This document shows, piece by piece, positions 32,110 to 40,526 of a DNA stretch of 64,000 nucleotides. A program made the translations under genes and the position numbers. A model generated the notes under the pieces. It was not told the origin of the DNA. It saw nothing but the letters and a program-made list of their open reading frames with translations, and searched no databases. How positions within the stretch are numbered: the stretch's first letter is position 1; each line of letters opens with the position of its first letter. The stretch spans positions 1 to 64,000 of the forward strand of contig NZ_FNGS01000012.1 of assembly GCF_900103285.1 (NCBI RefSeq), given 5' to 3'. The stretch is from Siphonobacter aquaeclarae (GTDB lineage Bacteria > Bacteroidota > Bacteroidia > Cytophagales > Spirosomataceae).

Positions 32110-33903
32110 ATGAAAAAGATACAACTACTCCTCCTCTCTTTTGTGGCCGGTTTGTGCTGGAGTTGCAACGACGACTTCATGGACCGCTACCCCCTCGATC
32201 AGATCAACGACGAGACGTTCTGGAAGTCGGAACAGGACCTGGAACTGTACTGTAACAACTTTTATGCAACCTACATCACCGGTTTCGGGTACTCCTGGGG
32301 TGACGGTACGCTGAGTCCGTGGGGATATAACGACGCCGCGATTGCTTACGGAGATGTCATCTCGGACAACGCCGCACCGAATACCTACTCGAAAGTCGCC
32401 GCCAACGAATACAACGGCCATATTACCGGCGGCAGCGGCAGCGGCGGCTGGAACTGGGCCAGTATGCGGCGGCTGAACTACTTCCTCGAAAACTACCAGC
32501 GTGCGGCCGTAACGCCCGCCGCCCGCAATGTGTATGCCGGAGAAATCCTGTTTTTCAAAGCGTGGGATTATTTCGAGAAAGTGAAGCTCTTCGGGGATGT
32601 ACCCTGGCTGGACCATACCCTGCAAACCAATTCGCCCGAGTTACAGGCGCCACGGACGGCCCGGGCCGTGGTCATGGATTCGGTAGTAGCCCTGCTCGAC
32701 CGCTCCATCGCCTGGCTGCCGGAAAAAGGGGCGGAGAAAACGGACCGGCTGAACAGGGACGTCGCCCGGCACCTCAAAATACGCGTCTGTCTCTTCGAAG
32801 GCACGTACCGCAAGTACCACAAAGAGCTGAATCTGGACGGAAAGAAATTCCTGCGCCAGGCCGCCACCGACGCCGAAGTACTCATGGGCAAAAGCTATCG
32901 CCTGTATGCCAATGCCGCACCGGCGAAAGACTATAACGATCTCTTCGCTCAATATTCCTACCGGAATAACCCGGAGATTATTCTCTGGAAAGAGTACTCT
33001 GCCGCGCAAAACCTCGGCGTGGCCTTCAGCAGGTACTATGCCCAGAACCTCCGGCACCAGCACGGGGCTACGCGCTCGCTGGTAGATGAGTACCTGTGTA
33101 CGGACGGAAAACCCATTTCCTCCAGTCCGCTGTTTCTGGGAAAGGATTCGATCCAGCGGGAGTTTGTCAACCGCGATCCGCGCCTGCGGCAGACGATCTG
33201 TAATTTCGGGGAGTATGCGCTTGCGGTAGGGGTGAAACAGGGCGCCAACAACGCGCCATTGCCGAATATTCCGGGCCTGAGCGGAAACAAGTGCCCCACA
33301 GGCTACCGCGTGGCGAAGTGGTTTTTCAACGATCCGGTCGACTGGGACCGCACCACCAATGGCATGCAGGGTTGCCCGCTGTTCCGCTATGCCGAGGTGT
33401 TGCTGTCGTATGCCGAGGCGAAGTACGAGCTGGGAGAATGCACGCAGGATGTCCTCGACAAAACCGTCAACGCGGTCCGCAAGCGGGTAAATATGCCGGC
33501 ACTGGTGCTGGGGAGTATCCCGGCCGACCCGGCTCTCGATGCCCGGTATGCCGCTTACACAGCCTATGTTCCAGACCCGCTGCTGCGGGAAATCCGCCGG
33601 GAGCGCCGCATCGAATTTGCGTTTGAGAACTTTCGCTGGGACGATCTCATGCGGTGGAAAGCGGGCCGTTTCCTGGAAGTTCCGGTGGAAGGCATCCGGT
33701 TTGTGCAGAGCCAGTTTCCGAAGGTTGTACCGGGAAAAGACGTTTTCCTGAGCAAGGAGGGCTACATACAGCCCTATTTCCAGACGCTGCCGAACGGCCG
33801 CAAGTTTGACGAATCCAAGCAATACCTCTTCCCGATTCCGCTCGAAGACCTGGTTCTCAACAAGAACCTCGTTCAGAACCCGGTATGGGAATCGGTGAAG
33901 TAA
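32110..33903 (+). CDS. SusD/RagB surface glycan-binding lipoprotein
   Basis: 597 residues with a lipoprotein signal ending LCWSC (Cys at about 17). The mature part has SusD features: an N-terminal MDRYPLDQINDETFWKSEQ, TPR-like helices (MRRLNYFLENYQRAAV, EILFFKAWDYFEKVKLFGDV), RYAEVLLSYAEAKYELGE and the C-terminal IRRERRIEFAFENFRWDDLM and QYLFPIPLEDL. It closes over SusC as a lid that captures glycan. 2 bp after susC; a strong terminator follows at 33910. Confidence 0.97.
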   Translation: MKKIQLLLLSFVAGLCWSCNDDFMDRYPLDQINDETFWKSEQDLELYCNNFYATYITGFGYSWGDGTLSPWGYNDAAIAYGDVISDNAAPNTYSKVAANEYNGHITGGSGSGGWNWASMRRLNYFLENYQRAAVTPAARNVYAGEILFFKAWDYFEKVKLFGDVPWLDHTLQTNSPELQAPRTARAVVMDSVVALLDRSIAWLPEKGAEKTDRLNRDVARHLKIRVCLFEGTYRKYHKELNLDGKKFLRQAATDAEVLMGKSYRLYANAAPAKDYNDLFAQYSYRNNPEIILWKEYSAAQNLGVAFSRYYAQNLRHQHGATRSLVDEYLCTDGKPISSSPLFLGKDSIQREFVNRDPRLRQTICNFGEYALAVGVKQGANNAPLPNIPGLSGNKCPTGYRVAKWFFNDPVDWDRTTNGMQGCPLFRYAEVLLSYAEAKYELGECTQDVLDKTVNAVRKRVNMPALVLGSIPADPALDARYAAYTAYVPDPLLREIRRERRIEFAFENFRWDDLMRWKAGRFLEVPVEGIRFVQSQFPKVVPGKDVFLSKEGYIQPYFQTLPNGRKFDESKQYLFPIPLEDLVLNKNLVQNPVWESVK

Positions 33904-33909
33904 TCACCT

Positions 33910-33946
33910 GATCTCCCGCAGCTACCCCTGCGGGAGATCGTTTTTT
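33910..33946 (+). terminator. Intrinsic terminator after susD
   Basis: GATCTCCCGCAG, short loop, CTGCGGGAGATC, then GTTTTTT. Only 10 nt before the fucosidase ATG, so it should lower fucosidase expression relative to susCD or leave that gene dependent on read-through. Confidence 0.88.
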
Positions 33947-33955
33947 AAACCTGTT

Positions 33956-35377
33956 ATGACATTATTCCGGAAAATCCTGATCCTGATTTTAGCAGGGAGC
34001 ATCCTGCCCGCTTCGGCGCAGGTTGCGAAGCGCTCCTCTGTTACCCTTCAGCACGGCGCCCATCGCCTGGGCCGGCGTACTGACCCCGCGATGGCCCGTT
34101 GGCGGGCATATGGCCTCGGTCAGTTTCTGCATTGGGGCGTGTATGCCATCCCCGGCGGCCACTGGAAAGGCAAGTATTACGCCGGCGCAGCCGAGTGGAT
34201 CCGTTCCTGGCCCGAAATGCCGAAAGAGGAGTATGACAATCTTTACAAACAGTTCAACCCGACCGGCTTTGACGCACGGGCCTGGGCACGGCAGGCAAAG
34301 GAAATGGGCGCCCGATACGTCATCATCACGACGAAACATCACGACGGATTCTGCCTCTGGCCAAGCAAATACACCTCGTATACCGTCGCCCATTCTCCGT
34401 ACCAAAAAGACGTTATCGGTGCGCTGACCGACGCCTACAAAGCCGAAGGCATAGACGTATACCTGTATTTCTCGATCATCGACTGGAACCACCCCGGGTA
34501 CAGGGCGAGCCTGAATACCCCGGCCGACCGGCAGGCATACGAAGGTTTCAAAACATTCACCCGAAACCAATTGCTGGAGTTACTGGAACGATACCCGGCC
34601 TGCAAGGGACTTTGGTTTGACGGAACCTGGGACAAAGCCTGGGTAGAGCAGGCTGCCTTCGCCGATTCCCTTGAAACCGAACTGCGCAGCAAAATACCGG
34701 GGCTGGTGATTGGCAGCCGCTTTCGTGCGGATGAAAACGGCAAGCGGCATTTCGACTCAAACGGCGACCTCATCGGCGACTACGAGCAGGGCTGGGAGCG
34801 GAAAATTCCGGACAACATCCAGCAGCTCAACGGAAACGACTGGGATTGCGTCATGACCATCCCTGAAAACCAGTGGGGGTACCATTCCGACTGGAAGGGC
34901 CACGTCAAAACCAGCACCGAGCTGCTTGAGATGATGGTGAAATGTAATGCGATGGAGGGGAACTTCGTCCTCAACTTCGGCCCCGACGGCAACGGAAAAA
35001 TCCGGGAAGAAGAAACCCGCCTCGCCCGCGAAATCGGCGATTGGATGAAGACCAACAGCGAAGCCGTGTACAACTGCGGCTATGCCGGACTGGAAAAGCA
35101 GGATTGGGGCTATTTCACCAGAAACAGGCAAACCGGTAAGATTTACCTGACGATTTTCAACCGGCCCGTCAATGGGAAAGTACGCGTCAGACTACCCGCC
35201 GGCCGGCAGCTCCGTACGGTACGGGAGCTGAAAGGCGCTACCCTGAAAACCGAGGAAATCCGGAAGCAGGAGTACTTCATCGAACTCAAAATACCCGCCG
35301 GGAATATACCGCAGGTGCTGGAAATGGAGCTTTCGGAAGGCAGCTCTTCGGGGAAGGAGGAGGAGGCGAAGACGTAG
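33956..35377 (+). CDS. Secreted GH29 alpha-L-fucosidase
   Basis: 473 residues with a signal peptide (MTLFRKILILILAGSILPAS, then AQ). The GH29 barrel shows GLGQFLHWGVYAIPGGHW, ARYVIITTKHHDGFCLWPS and the nucleophile Asp222 in GLWFDGTWD; the acid/base residue varies in this family. A beta-sandwich follows near the C-terminus. It removes terminal alpha-L-fucose, probably in the periplasm. It is the only glycosidase of this locus, so the complete glycan is probably trimmed by enzymes encoded elsewhere. It follows the susD terminator by about 10 bp. Confidence 0.95.
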   Translation: MTLFRKILILILAGSILPASAQVAKRSSVTLQHGAHRLGRRTDPAMARWRAYGLGQFLHWGVYAIPGGHWKGKYYAGAAEWIRSWPEMPKEEYDNLYKQFNPTGFDARAWARQAKEMGARYVIITTKHHDGFCLWPSKYTSYTVAHSPYQKDVIGALTDAYKAEGIDVYLYFSIIDWNHPGYRASLNTPADRQAYEGFKTFTRNQLLELLERYPACKGLWFDGTWDKAWVEQAAFADSLETELRSKIPGLVIGSRFRADENGKRHFDSNGDLIGDYEQGWERKIPDNIQQLNGNDWDCVMTIPENQWGYHSDWKGHVKTSTELLEMMVKCNAMEGNFVLNFGPDGNGKIREEETRLAREIGDWMKTNSEAVYNCGYAGLEKQDWGYFTRNRQTGKIYLTIFNRPVNGKVRVRLPAGRQLRTVRELKGATLKTEEIRKQEYFIELKIPAGNIPQVLEMELSEGSSSGKEEEAKT

Positions 35378-35380
35378 ACG

Positions 35381-35442
35381 GCATGGGGCAAAGGGCATGG
35401 GGCAAAGGGTATCGAACCACCCTCTGCCCTCTGCCCTTTGCT
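35381..35442. repeat. 7-bp-periodic complementary repeats between convergent genes
   Basis: A perfect 14-bp tandem duplication (GCATGGGGCAAAGG at 35381-35394 and 35395-35408), itself two 7-mers. After a 10-nt spacer come three 7-mers CCCTCTG, CCCTCTG and CCCTTTG (35420-35440), which can pair with the first arm with a few mismatches. The whole forms a hairpin between the fucosidase (+) and the TonB receptor (-) and could stop transcription from both sides. Confidence 0.65.
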
Positions 35443-37818
35443 CTAAAACCGAAGCGTCAAACTACCCAGAAACGCCGCCGGCGCCTGCGGCGTCAGGCGG
35501 ACCGACCAGGCCTTCTCGCTGGTCAGGTTATCGACCTTGAAGCCGATGCGGTACTTCGGCTGGTCATAGAAAACCGTTGCATCGAGCATCGTATACGCCG
35601 GAATAATCACCTTGGCTGTTTTGGTATTGGTCTGGTAAGACGAACTACCCGAATTACCGCCGAAACCTGCTCCCAGGCCCTTCCATTTGCCCACCGGCAC
35701 CCGGTAGCTGACCCAGAAGTTGAACATGCGCGCCGGTCCGGATAGCGCAGGGCGCAGGGTATTGACCGACTCATCTGCCTTCGTGTATTTGCTGTCGTTA
35801 TACGCAAAACCGGCAACCAGATTCAGTCCGGAAAAAGGATTGGCTGTGACGTCTGCTTCCACGCCTTTGCTTTGCTGGGTACCGTCCTGAAGGGAGTAGT
35901 TGGCATCGGTTGGGTCGGTGCGCAGTACGTTGGCTACCTGAATGTCGTAATAGCTGACAGAGCCGGTCAGCTTATGCCGGAAGGCATCCGCTTTCACGCC
36001 GAATTCCAGTTGGTTGGCATGTTCGGGTTTGAACTGGTTGCCGAGTTTGTCAGAGCCGCTCCGGTTGAAAAAGCCGTTAAGGTAGTTTCCGAAGAGCGAC
36101 ACACGGTCTTTCACCACTTCATACACCAGGCCCAGCTTATGGGAGAGGGCCGTCTGGCCGTAAGGCCCCGACTGTGCGCCTGAAGTACCCAAACCGCCGG
36201 AAGTAGTACCCGTCGTGACATTGTATACGCCGTCGTACTGGTAGCGGTCGAGCCGGAGGCTGACCATGGCGAGCAGGCGATCCGTCACATTGATCACGTC
36301 CGAAAAATAAGCCGCATAGCTGTGGTCCCGGGAGTTTTCTTTTCGTAAAGTACCGGTACTGGTCAGGGAATCTACCTTGAAGCGCGTGACGCGGTAGTTG
36401 GCCGGCGGACGAACGAAGCTGATCGTCTGGGTATTAACCGTCACCCGGTCAAAATCATTGAAGTTGTTGTAATAATCCAGCCCCAATACCACCCGGTTCC
36501 GATGACTACCGATGTGGAAATCTCCGATAAAATTCTGTTGAATCTGCGTGGCAATAAAGGAGGTATACCCTGAAATAACCTGAGGCCGCAGCGTCGAATC
36601 CGTTCGTCCGTTGAGGGCCGTGATATAGCCGTTGATGGTAGACCGCGCCCGGGATACAATGGTCTGTGAGGTCCATTTTTCCGAAATCCGGTAGTTGAGC
36701 TGCGCGAATATGTTCATCATCTGGGTCTGGTACGGCAGATCGTTTCCGAGGAACGTCTTGTTATACGGGAAGCGCATGTCGGCGATCGACTGGATCTTAT
36801 TACTGCCGGTATAGGGGTTAAAGCGCACGACGGACGTTCCTTTCGCCTGGCCGAACTCTACGTCCAGCCATAGCGACAGGCGATCCGTGATTTGGTATGA
36901 AAAGCTTGGCGCGAGGCTTACGCTGTTCGTAAATCCCTGATCCTGAAAGCTTCTTTCGAAGCTCGTCGCGCCGTTGAACCGGAAGAGAGCGGTTTTGTCG
37001 GCGTTGACCGGCGTGTTGACGTCGGCCGTCAGCCGGTTGAAATTCCAGCTTCCCCCGAAAAACGATACTTCTCCGCCAAAACCATTGTATGGTTTCTTTG
37101 TGACGCGGTTATAGAGGCCACCGTAACTGCTTGAAACAGAGGTTCCAAACAACGTTGCGGAAGGGCCCTTGATGGCTTCGATGCGTTCGAGGTTAGCCGG
37201 ATCGATACTGGAAAAAGCGGCCCCAGCGACACCGTTGCGGGCATTGGGTTCGGTTTCAAAACCCCGGGATCGGAAGGTTACCCGCCCCTGATTAGCCAGC
37301 ATCGGAATACCGGCGCCGGGTACGTTTTTCGAAATATTTCCCAGGCTTACTGCCATTTGCTCCTGAAATAATTCTTTCGGAACGGAGGAATAGACCTGTG
37401 GATTTTCCAGGTTTTTAAGCGGAAGACGGGCGATGTAAATGCTTTCTTTCTGGGAAAAGCGGTTGGTATTGCCGGTAACGGTCACTTCCTGCAACCCCCG
37501 GATATTTTCCTGCGGAAACCGGTAGTCAGCCGTAGAAAGCTGACCGGCGGCGACGGTTACCGTCAGGTCCGCCTGCGGAGCGCCCAGTTGCCGGATGCGG
37601 ACTACATAGGTACCAGGAGCCAGGCCCGCCAGCTGATACCGCCCGCCGGCGTCTGTCAGCGTTCCGCGGTGCAGAGCGGGTAACGATACGGATACAGACT
37701 CCAGCGGCTCGCCGCTTACCGAGGTGACCTGGCCGGCAATGATGCCGGTCGACTGGGAATACCCCGTCGTCAGTCCGATTACCCAACTCAAAATCAGGAA
37801 ATAAATAGAAGTTCTCAT
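35443..37818 (-). CDS. TonB-dependent siderophore-type receptor
   Basis: 791 residues. Signal peptide (MRTSIYFLILSWVIGLTTG), a carboxypeptidase-like repeat (about 25-100, VTSVSGEPLESVSVSLPA), a plug domain with ESIYIARLPLKNLENPQVYS, FRSRGFETEP and IEAIKGPSATLFG, then a 22-strand-type barrel ending ASLTLRF-like FLGSLTLRF. The plug matches the ferrisiderophore receptor group (FhuE/FpvA-like). It imports ferric siderophores across the outer membrane with TonB energy. No siderophore synthesis genes nearby. A 15-bp perfect hairpin lies 14-46 nt upstream of the ATG. Confidence 0.92.
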   Translation of the reverse strand: MRTSIYFLILSWVIGLTTGYSQSTGIIAGQVTSVSGEPLESVSVSLPALHRGTLTDAGGRYQLAGLAPGTYVVRIRQLGAPQADLTVTVAAGQLSTADYRFPQENIRGLQEVTVTGNTNRFSQKESIYIARLPLKNLENPQVYSSVPKELFQEQMAVSLGNISKNVPGAGIPMLANQGRVTFRSRGFETEPNARNGVAGAAFSSIDPANLERIEAIKGPSATLFGTSVSSSYGGLYNRVTKKPYNGFGGEVSFFGGSWNFNRLTADVNTPVNADKTALFRFNGATSFERSFQDQGFTNSVSLAPSFSYQITDRLSLWLDVEFGQAKGTSVVRFNPYTGSNKIQSIADMRFPYNKTFLGNDLPYQTQMMNIFAQLNYRISEKWTSQTIVSRARSTINGYITALNGRTDSTLRPQVISGYTSFIATQIQQNFIGDFHIGSHRNRVVLGLDYYNNFNDFDRVTVNTQTISFVRPPANYRVTRFKVDSLTSTGTLRKENSRDHSYAAYFSDVINVTDRLLAMVSLRLDRYQYDGVYNVTTGTTSGGLGTSGAQSGPYGQTALSHKLGLVYEVVKDRVSLFGNYLNGFFNRSGSDKLGNQFKPEHANQLEFGVKADAFRHKLTGSVSYYDIQVANVLRTDPTDANYSLQDGTQQSKGVEADVTANPFSGLNLVAGFAYNDSKYTKADESVNTLRPALSGPARMFNFWVSYRVPVGKWKGLGAGFGGNSGSSSYQTNTKTAKVIIPAYTMLDATVFYDQPKYRIGFKVDNLTSEKAWSVRLTPQAPAAFLGSLTLRF

Positions 37819-37831
37819 GCTGGAAAAGACG

Positions 37832-37864
37832 GGACCAACGGAAGGAACGTCCTTCCGTTGGTCC
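37832..37864 (-). promoter_or_regulatory. 15-bp perfect hairpin just upstream of the siderophore receptor
   Basis: GGACCAACGGAAGGA, loop ACG, and its exact complement. The start codon is at 37818, so the hairpin would sit in the 5' leader, close to where ribosomes load. There is no T run directly after it on the minus strand (CGTCTTTTCC), so terminator function is doubtful. A dyad AATAAGATTATT near 37898 could be a metal-regulator site but is short. The remainder of 37865-37971 is AT-rich with no gene. Confidence 0.5.
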
Positions 37865-37971
37865 GTTTCGGCATGAAATTTATTAAGACTGATTCAAAAT
37901 AAGATTATTGTCACGGGAGATTTATAGAAGAGAAGGGATAAGTGCTGTTTAAGCGGGCGGGATACCCTTTG

Positions 37972-39477
37972 CTATTCCCGGACGGCGATTTCCAGCTCCT
38001 GCCAGTCAACGGTATCGTTGGTCGCCCAGGCAACAATTCCGTCGGGACGGAGCAGGAGAGCGCTGAGGTCGGAGGGGGCTGCTGGTCGAAGGCGGCGGTA
38101 TAGGATATGGCTGTATCGTTCGCCGAAGAACGTTTCCAGAGATGTATTGGCTTCAAAATCAAGCAGTAAGCCCTGTCCCTGGCGCAGGTGTTCTGCCAGT
38201 GTCGTGCCGTCATCAAAGGTGAAATGCGGGGCGCTGCGACCGGTCAGCGAGTGGCTGCCCGGCAGGGGATAGTGGTTGAAAATACCCCATACCCGGCCTG
38301 CGACATACGTAGCGCCATCCCGGGTACCGATCATATCGCGGAAAACGTCGAGCAGGGCACGGCCGGTCGGATCGGGCTTCATGGCGGCTACCTGCGCGCG
38401 CGACCAGGCGAGTACCTGCTCGCCAACGGGGTGACGCTCAGCCTGGTAGCTATCCAGCAGTGTTTCCGGTGCTCCACGCCGGATCAGCGCCGCCAGCTTC
38501 CAGCCCAGGTTCAGGGCATCGCCCAGGCCGAGGTTCAGCCCCTGCCCGCCAAGCGGGGAATGGATATGTGCGGCGTCGCCGGCGAGGAGTACGCGGCCGT
38601 TTCGATAGGCGGTTGCCTGCCGTGCCCGGTCGGTCCAGGATGTAGCGACATGCACCGCCGTCAGGGTTACATCGGTACCCGAAATGCGCCTGAGTACCTT
38701 TTGGATGTGAGCGAGTGTAAGCGGCTCGCCGGAGTGGTGAAAAGCACCTCCGTCGAAGTCCTGAATGGCGAAATACCCCGGACGCGATTGCAGGTACAGG
38801 CCCGTCGCCGTATGGTTCCGGCCGGGGCGGAGTTTTTGAGGATCAGCGACATCCACCTGTACCGAGTACCCCGTAAACTCCGGATCGGTACCGGCAAAGT
38901 CAAAGCCGCCGAGCTTGCGGACGGCGCTCCGGGCGCCGTCGCAACCGATAAGCCACTGCCCCTGAACCGATTCGGGACCGGCTTGAACGATGACACCCGA
39001 TTCGGTTTGCCGGAGGCCGGTTAAGGCGAGGCCGCGCCGGATGGTAACGCCCAGCGCTTCCGCGCGGCGGGTCAGTACGGTTTCGAGTTCTTCCATTTCC
39101 GCCAGAAGATGGGTAGGGGCAGAGCCGGGGAGGCGGTAGGGCCACTGGGTGGTATCGAGCTGGTCGTCGTAAAACGGAATGCCGGCAAAATGGCCGGTCT
39201 GTCGCCGGGAGCTATTGCCGGAGGGCATATGCGGGTCGGTAAGACGTTTCGGAATTTCCAGTTCTTCGAGAAGGCCGCGCCGGTCCAGCGCTTCGACAGA
39301 CGGCGCCGACAGCCCGCGGAGACCAAAGGGAAGCCGTTTGATCGGGGAAGCCGGATTTTCAGTCTTTTCCAGGATAAGGACAGAACAATGGGCCAGTGCC
39401 AGTTCGCAGGCCAGAAAGAGGCCGACGGGTCCGCCGCCGGCGATGATGATTTCGTAAGAAGAATGTGGTGTGTTCAT
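37972..39477 (-). CDS. FAD-dependent aromatic-ring monooxygenase
   Basis: 501 residues from ATG 39477 (MNTPHSSYEIIIAGGGPVGL); a longer frame overlaps the AraC gene out of phase. FAD-binding GGGPVGLFLA at about 12-21, the DG fingerprint LIGCDGARSAVRK and the second flavin motif LLAGDAAHIHSPLGGQGLN place it in the p-hydroxybenzoate hydroxylase class A group. A C-terminal thioredoxin-like domain (about 400-500) ends with DGIVAWATND, as in polyketide and phenol hydroxylases. It inserts one oxygen into an aromatic substrate with NAD(P)H. The AraC gene 40 bp upstream on the same strand likely regulates it. Confidence 0.92.
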   Translation of the reverse strand: MNTPHSSYEIIIAGGGPVGLFLACELALAHCSVLILEKTENPASPIKRLPFGLRGLSAPSVEALDRRGLLEELEIPKRLTDPHMPSGNSSRRQTGHFAGIPFYDDQLDTTQWPYRLPGSAPTHLLAEMEELETVLTRRAEALGVTIRRGLALTGLRQTESGVIVQAGPESVQGQWLIGCDGARSAVRKLGGFDFAGTDPEFTGYSVQVDVADPQKLRPGRNHTATGLYLQSRPGYFAIQDFDGGAFHHSGEPLTLAHIQKVLRRISGTDVTLTAVHVATSWTDRARQATAYRNGRVLLAGDAAHIHSPLGGQGLNLGLGDALNLGWKLAALIRRGAPETLLDSYQAERHPVGEQVLAWSRAQVAAMKPDPTGRALLDVFRDMIGTRDGATYVAGRVWGIFNHYPLPGSHSLTGRSAPHFTFDDGTTLAEHLRQGQGLLLDFEANTSLETFFGERYSHILYRRLRPAAPSDLSALLLRPDGIVAWATNDTVDWQELEIAVRE

Positions 39478-39517
39478 CGCGTTGGATTGAAGCACAAAAT
39501 TCTCCCGTACGAGCTCG

Positions 39518-40330
39518 TCAGGCTTGTACAAACGCGACAAAATCACCTGCCAGCGCCTCTTTTCTCTTCTTCGCTTTTCGGGCGAAAGCGGCGGGAGTAG
39601 TTCCGGAGTAGCGCTTGAATTCCCGGCTGAGGTGAGACTGGTCGGTATACCCGATCTCAGCCGCCAGGCCGGCGATGCTGGCCTCCGGATGAAGCCACAG
39701 GTGATTCCTGACCTGTTCAAAGCGCATGACCGCCGAGACATCCTTGACCGTGTGGCCGGACGATTGCTTGAAATTTCGCTCGAGGGTGCGGACTGTCGCA
39801 TGAGCCGCGGCTGCCACCTGTCCGACGGGAAGGGTGCCATTGGCTTTCCGCATGGCTTCTCCGGCCTTGAACAACATGCTGTCTACGCCGATTTGAGACC
39901 GGGTAATCAGGAAATATTGTTGTACAAGGGTGATGGCCTCGTCGATCTGCCCGGCGCGGACGAGTCTTTCCAGCGCGGGATGAAGCCGGGCTACCGGGTG
40001 TTCGAATACCCGGATCCCTTTTCCGGAGGGAAGTTCCAGCAGGTCAAAGACCGTCCACGGGAAACACCGGATGCCGATGATTTCCTGACAGCCTTTGGCA
40101 TAGAAGACGGCCGGCTGGTTGAGCAGTCCCATCAGAAAGGGAGAGGGCAGGGGCCGCAATGTACCGTCTTCCATCCGGCTGCAATCCCCGCCGAAATGGA
40201 AGATGATTTCGGCATATCCATCCGGCAATACCTCAAAAGCCGCAGGCTGTTCTCCATACTCCTGCCGGTCATACCAAAAGCAGCGAATGGTATCGCGCAG
40301 GGCTTCGGGAGGTTGGAATTCGAGGTGCAT
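39518..40330 (-). CDS. AraC-family regulator with a DUF6597-like N-terminal domain
   Basis: 270 residues. The N-terminal sensor (PDGYAEIIFHFGGDCSR, FYAKGCQEIIGIRCFPWTV) is of the type common in Bacteroidota AraC regulators. The C-terminal DNA-binding part has EASIAGLAAEIGYTDQSHLS and ends with KRYSGTTPAAFARK. It precedes the monooxygenase by 40 bp on the same strand. Its promoter must lie in or beside the large repeat element that begins 14 bp upstream. Confidence 0.9.
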   Translation of the reverse strand: MHLEFQPPEALRDTIRCFWYDRQEYGEQPAAFEVLPDGYAEIIFHFGGDCSRMEDGTLRPLPSPFLMGLLNQPAVFYAKGCQEIIGIRCFPWTVFDLLELPSGKGIRVFEHPVARLHPALERLVRAGQIDEAITLVQQYFLITRSQIGVDSMLFKAGEAMRKANGTLPVGQVAAAAHATVRTLERNFKQSSGHTVKDVSAVMRFEQVRNHLWLHPEASIAGLAAEIGYTDQSHLSREFKRYSGTTPAAFARKAKKRKEALAGDFVAFVQA

Positions 40331-40343
40331 GGGGAGTTTGGTT

Positions 40344-40510
40344 CGGTTTTCAGTTTACGGTTTTCAGTTTTCGGTTTTCAGTTTAGGGTTTAGAGTTTGA
40401 AGTTTAGAGTTTGGGGTTGGATGGGGTAGTTGCAGGGGCAGGTAACCCCGCCCCTGCAACTACCCCATCCAACCCCAAACTGAAAACAGTAAACTGAAAA
40501 CAGTAAACCG
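40344..40510. repeat. Large composite palindrome: 31-bp perfect stem with CAGTTTAC-type flanks
   Basis: Core arms 40409-40439 and 40450-40480 are exact reverse complements (31 pairs, loop AGGTAACCCC). Outside the stem, both flanks carry repeated CAGTTTACGGTTTT-like words (left 40344-40384) or their complement, AAACTGAAAACAGT (right 40478-40510), so the outer parts can pair imperfectly as well. It occupies nearly all of the gap between the AraC gene start and the metallophosphatase stop. Confidence 0.85.
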
Positions 40511-40526
40511 AACTCTCTCCGCCGCC

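Noticed and set aside
32641-33822. Long open frame antisense to susD
   Set aside because: Same reason: complete overlap with a convincing SusD gene and low-complexity, Arg/Val/Gln-rich translation.
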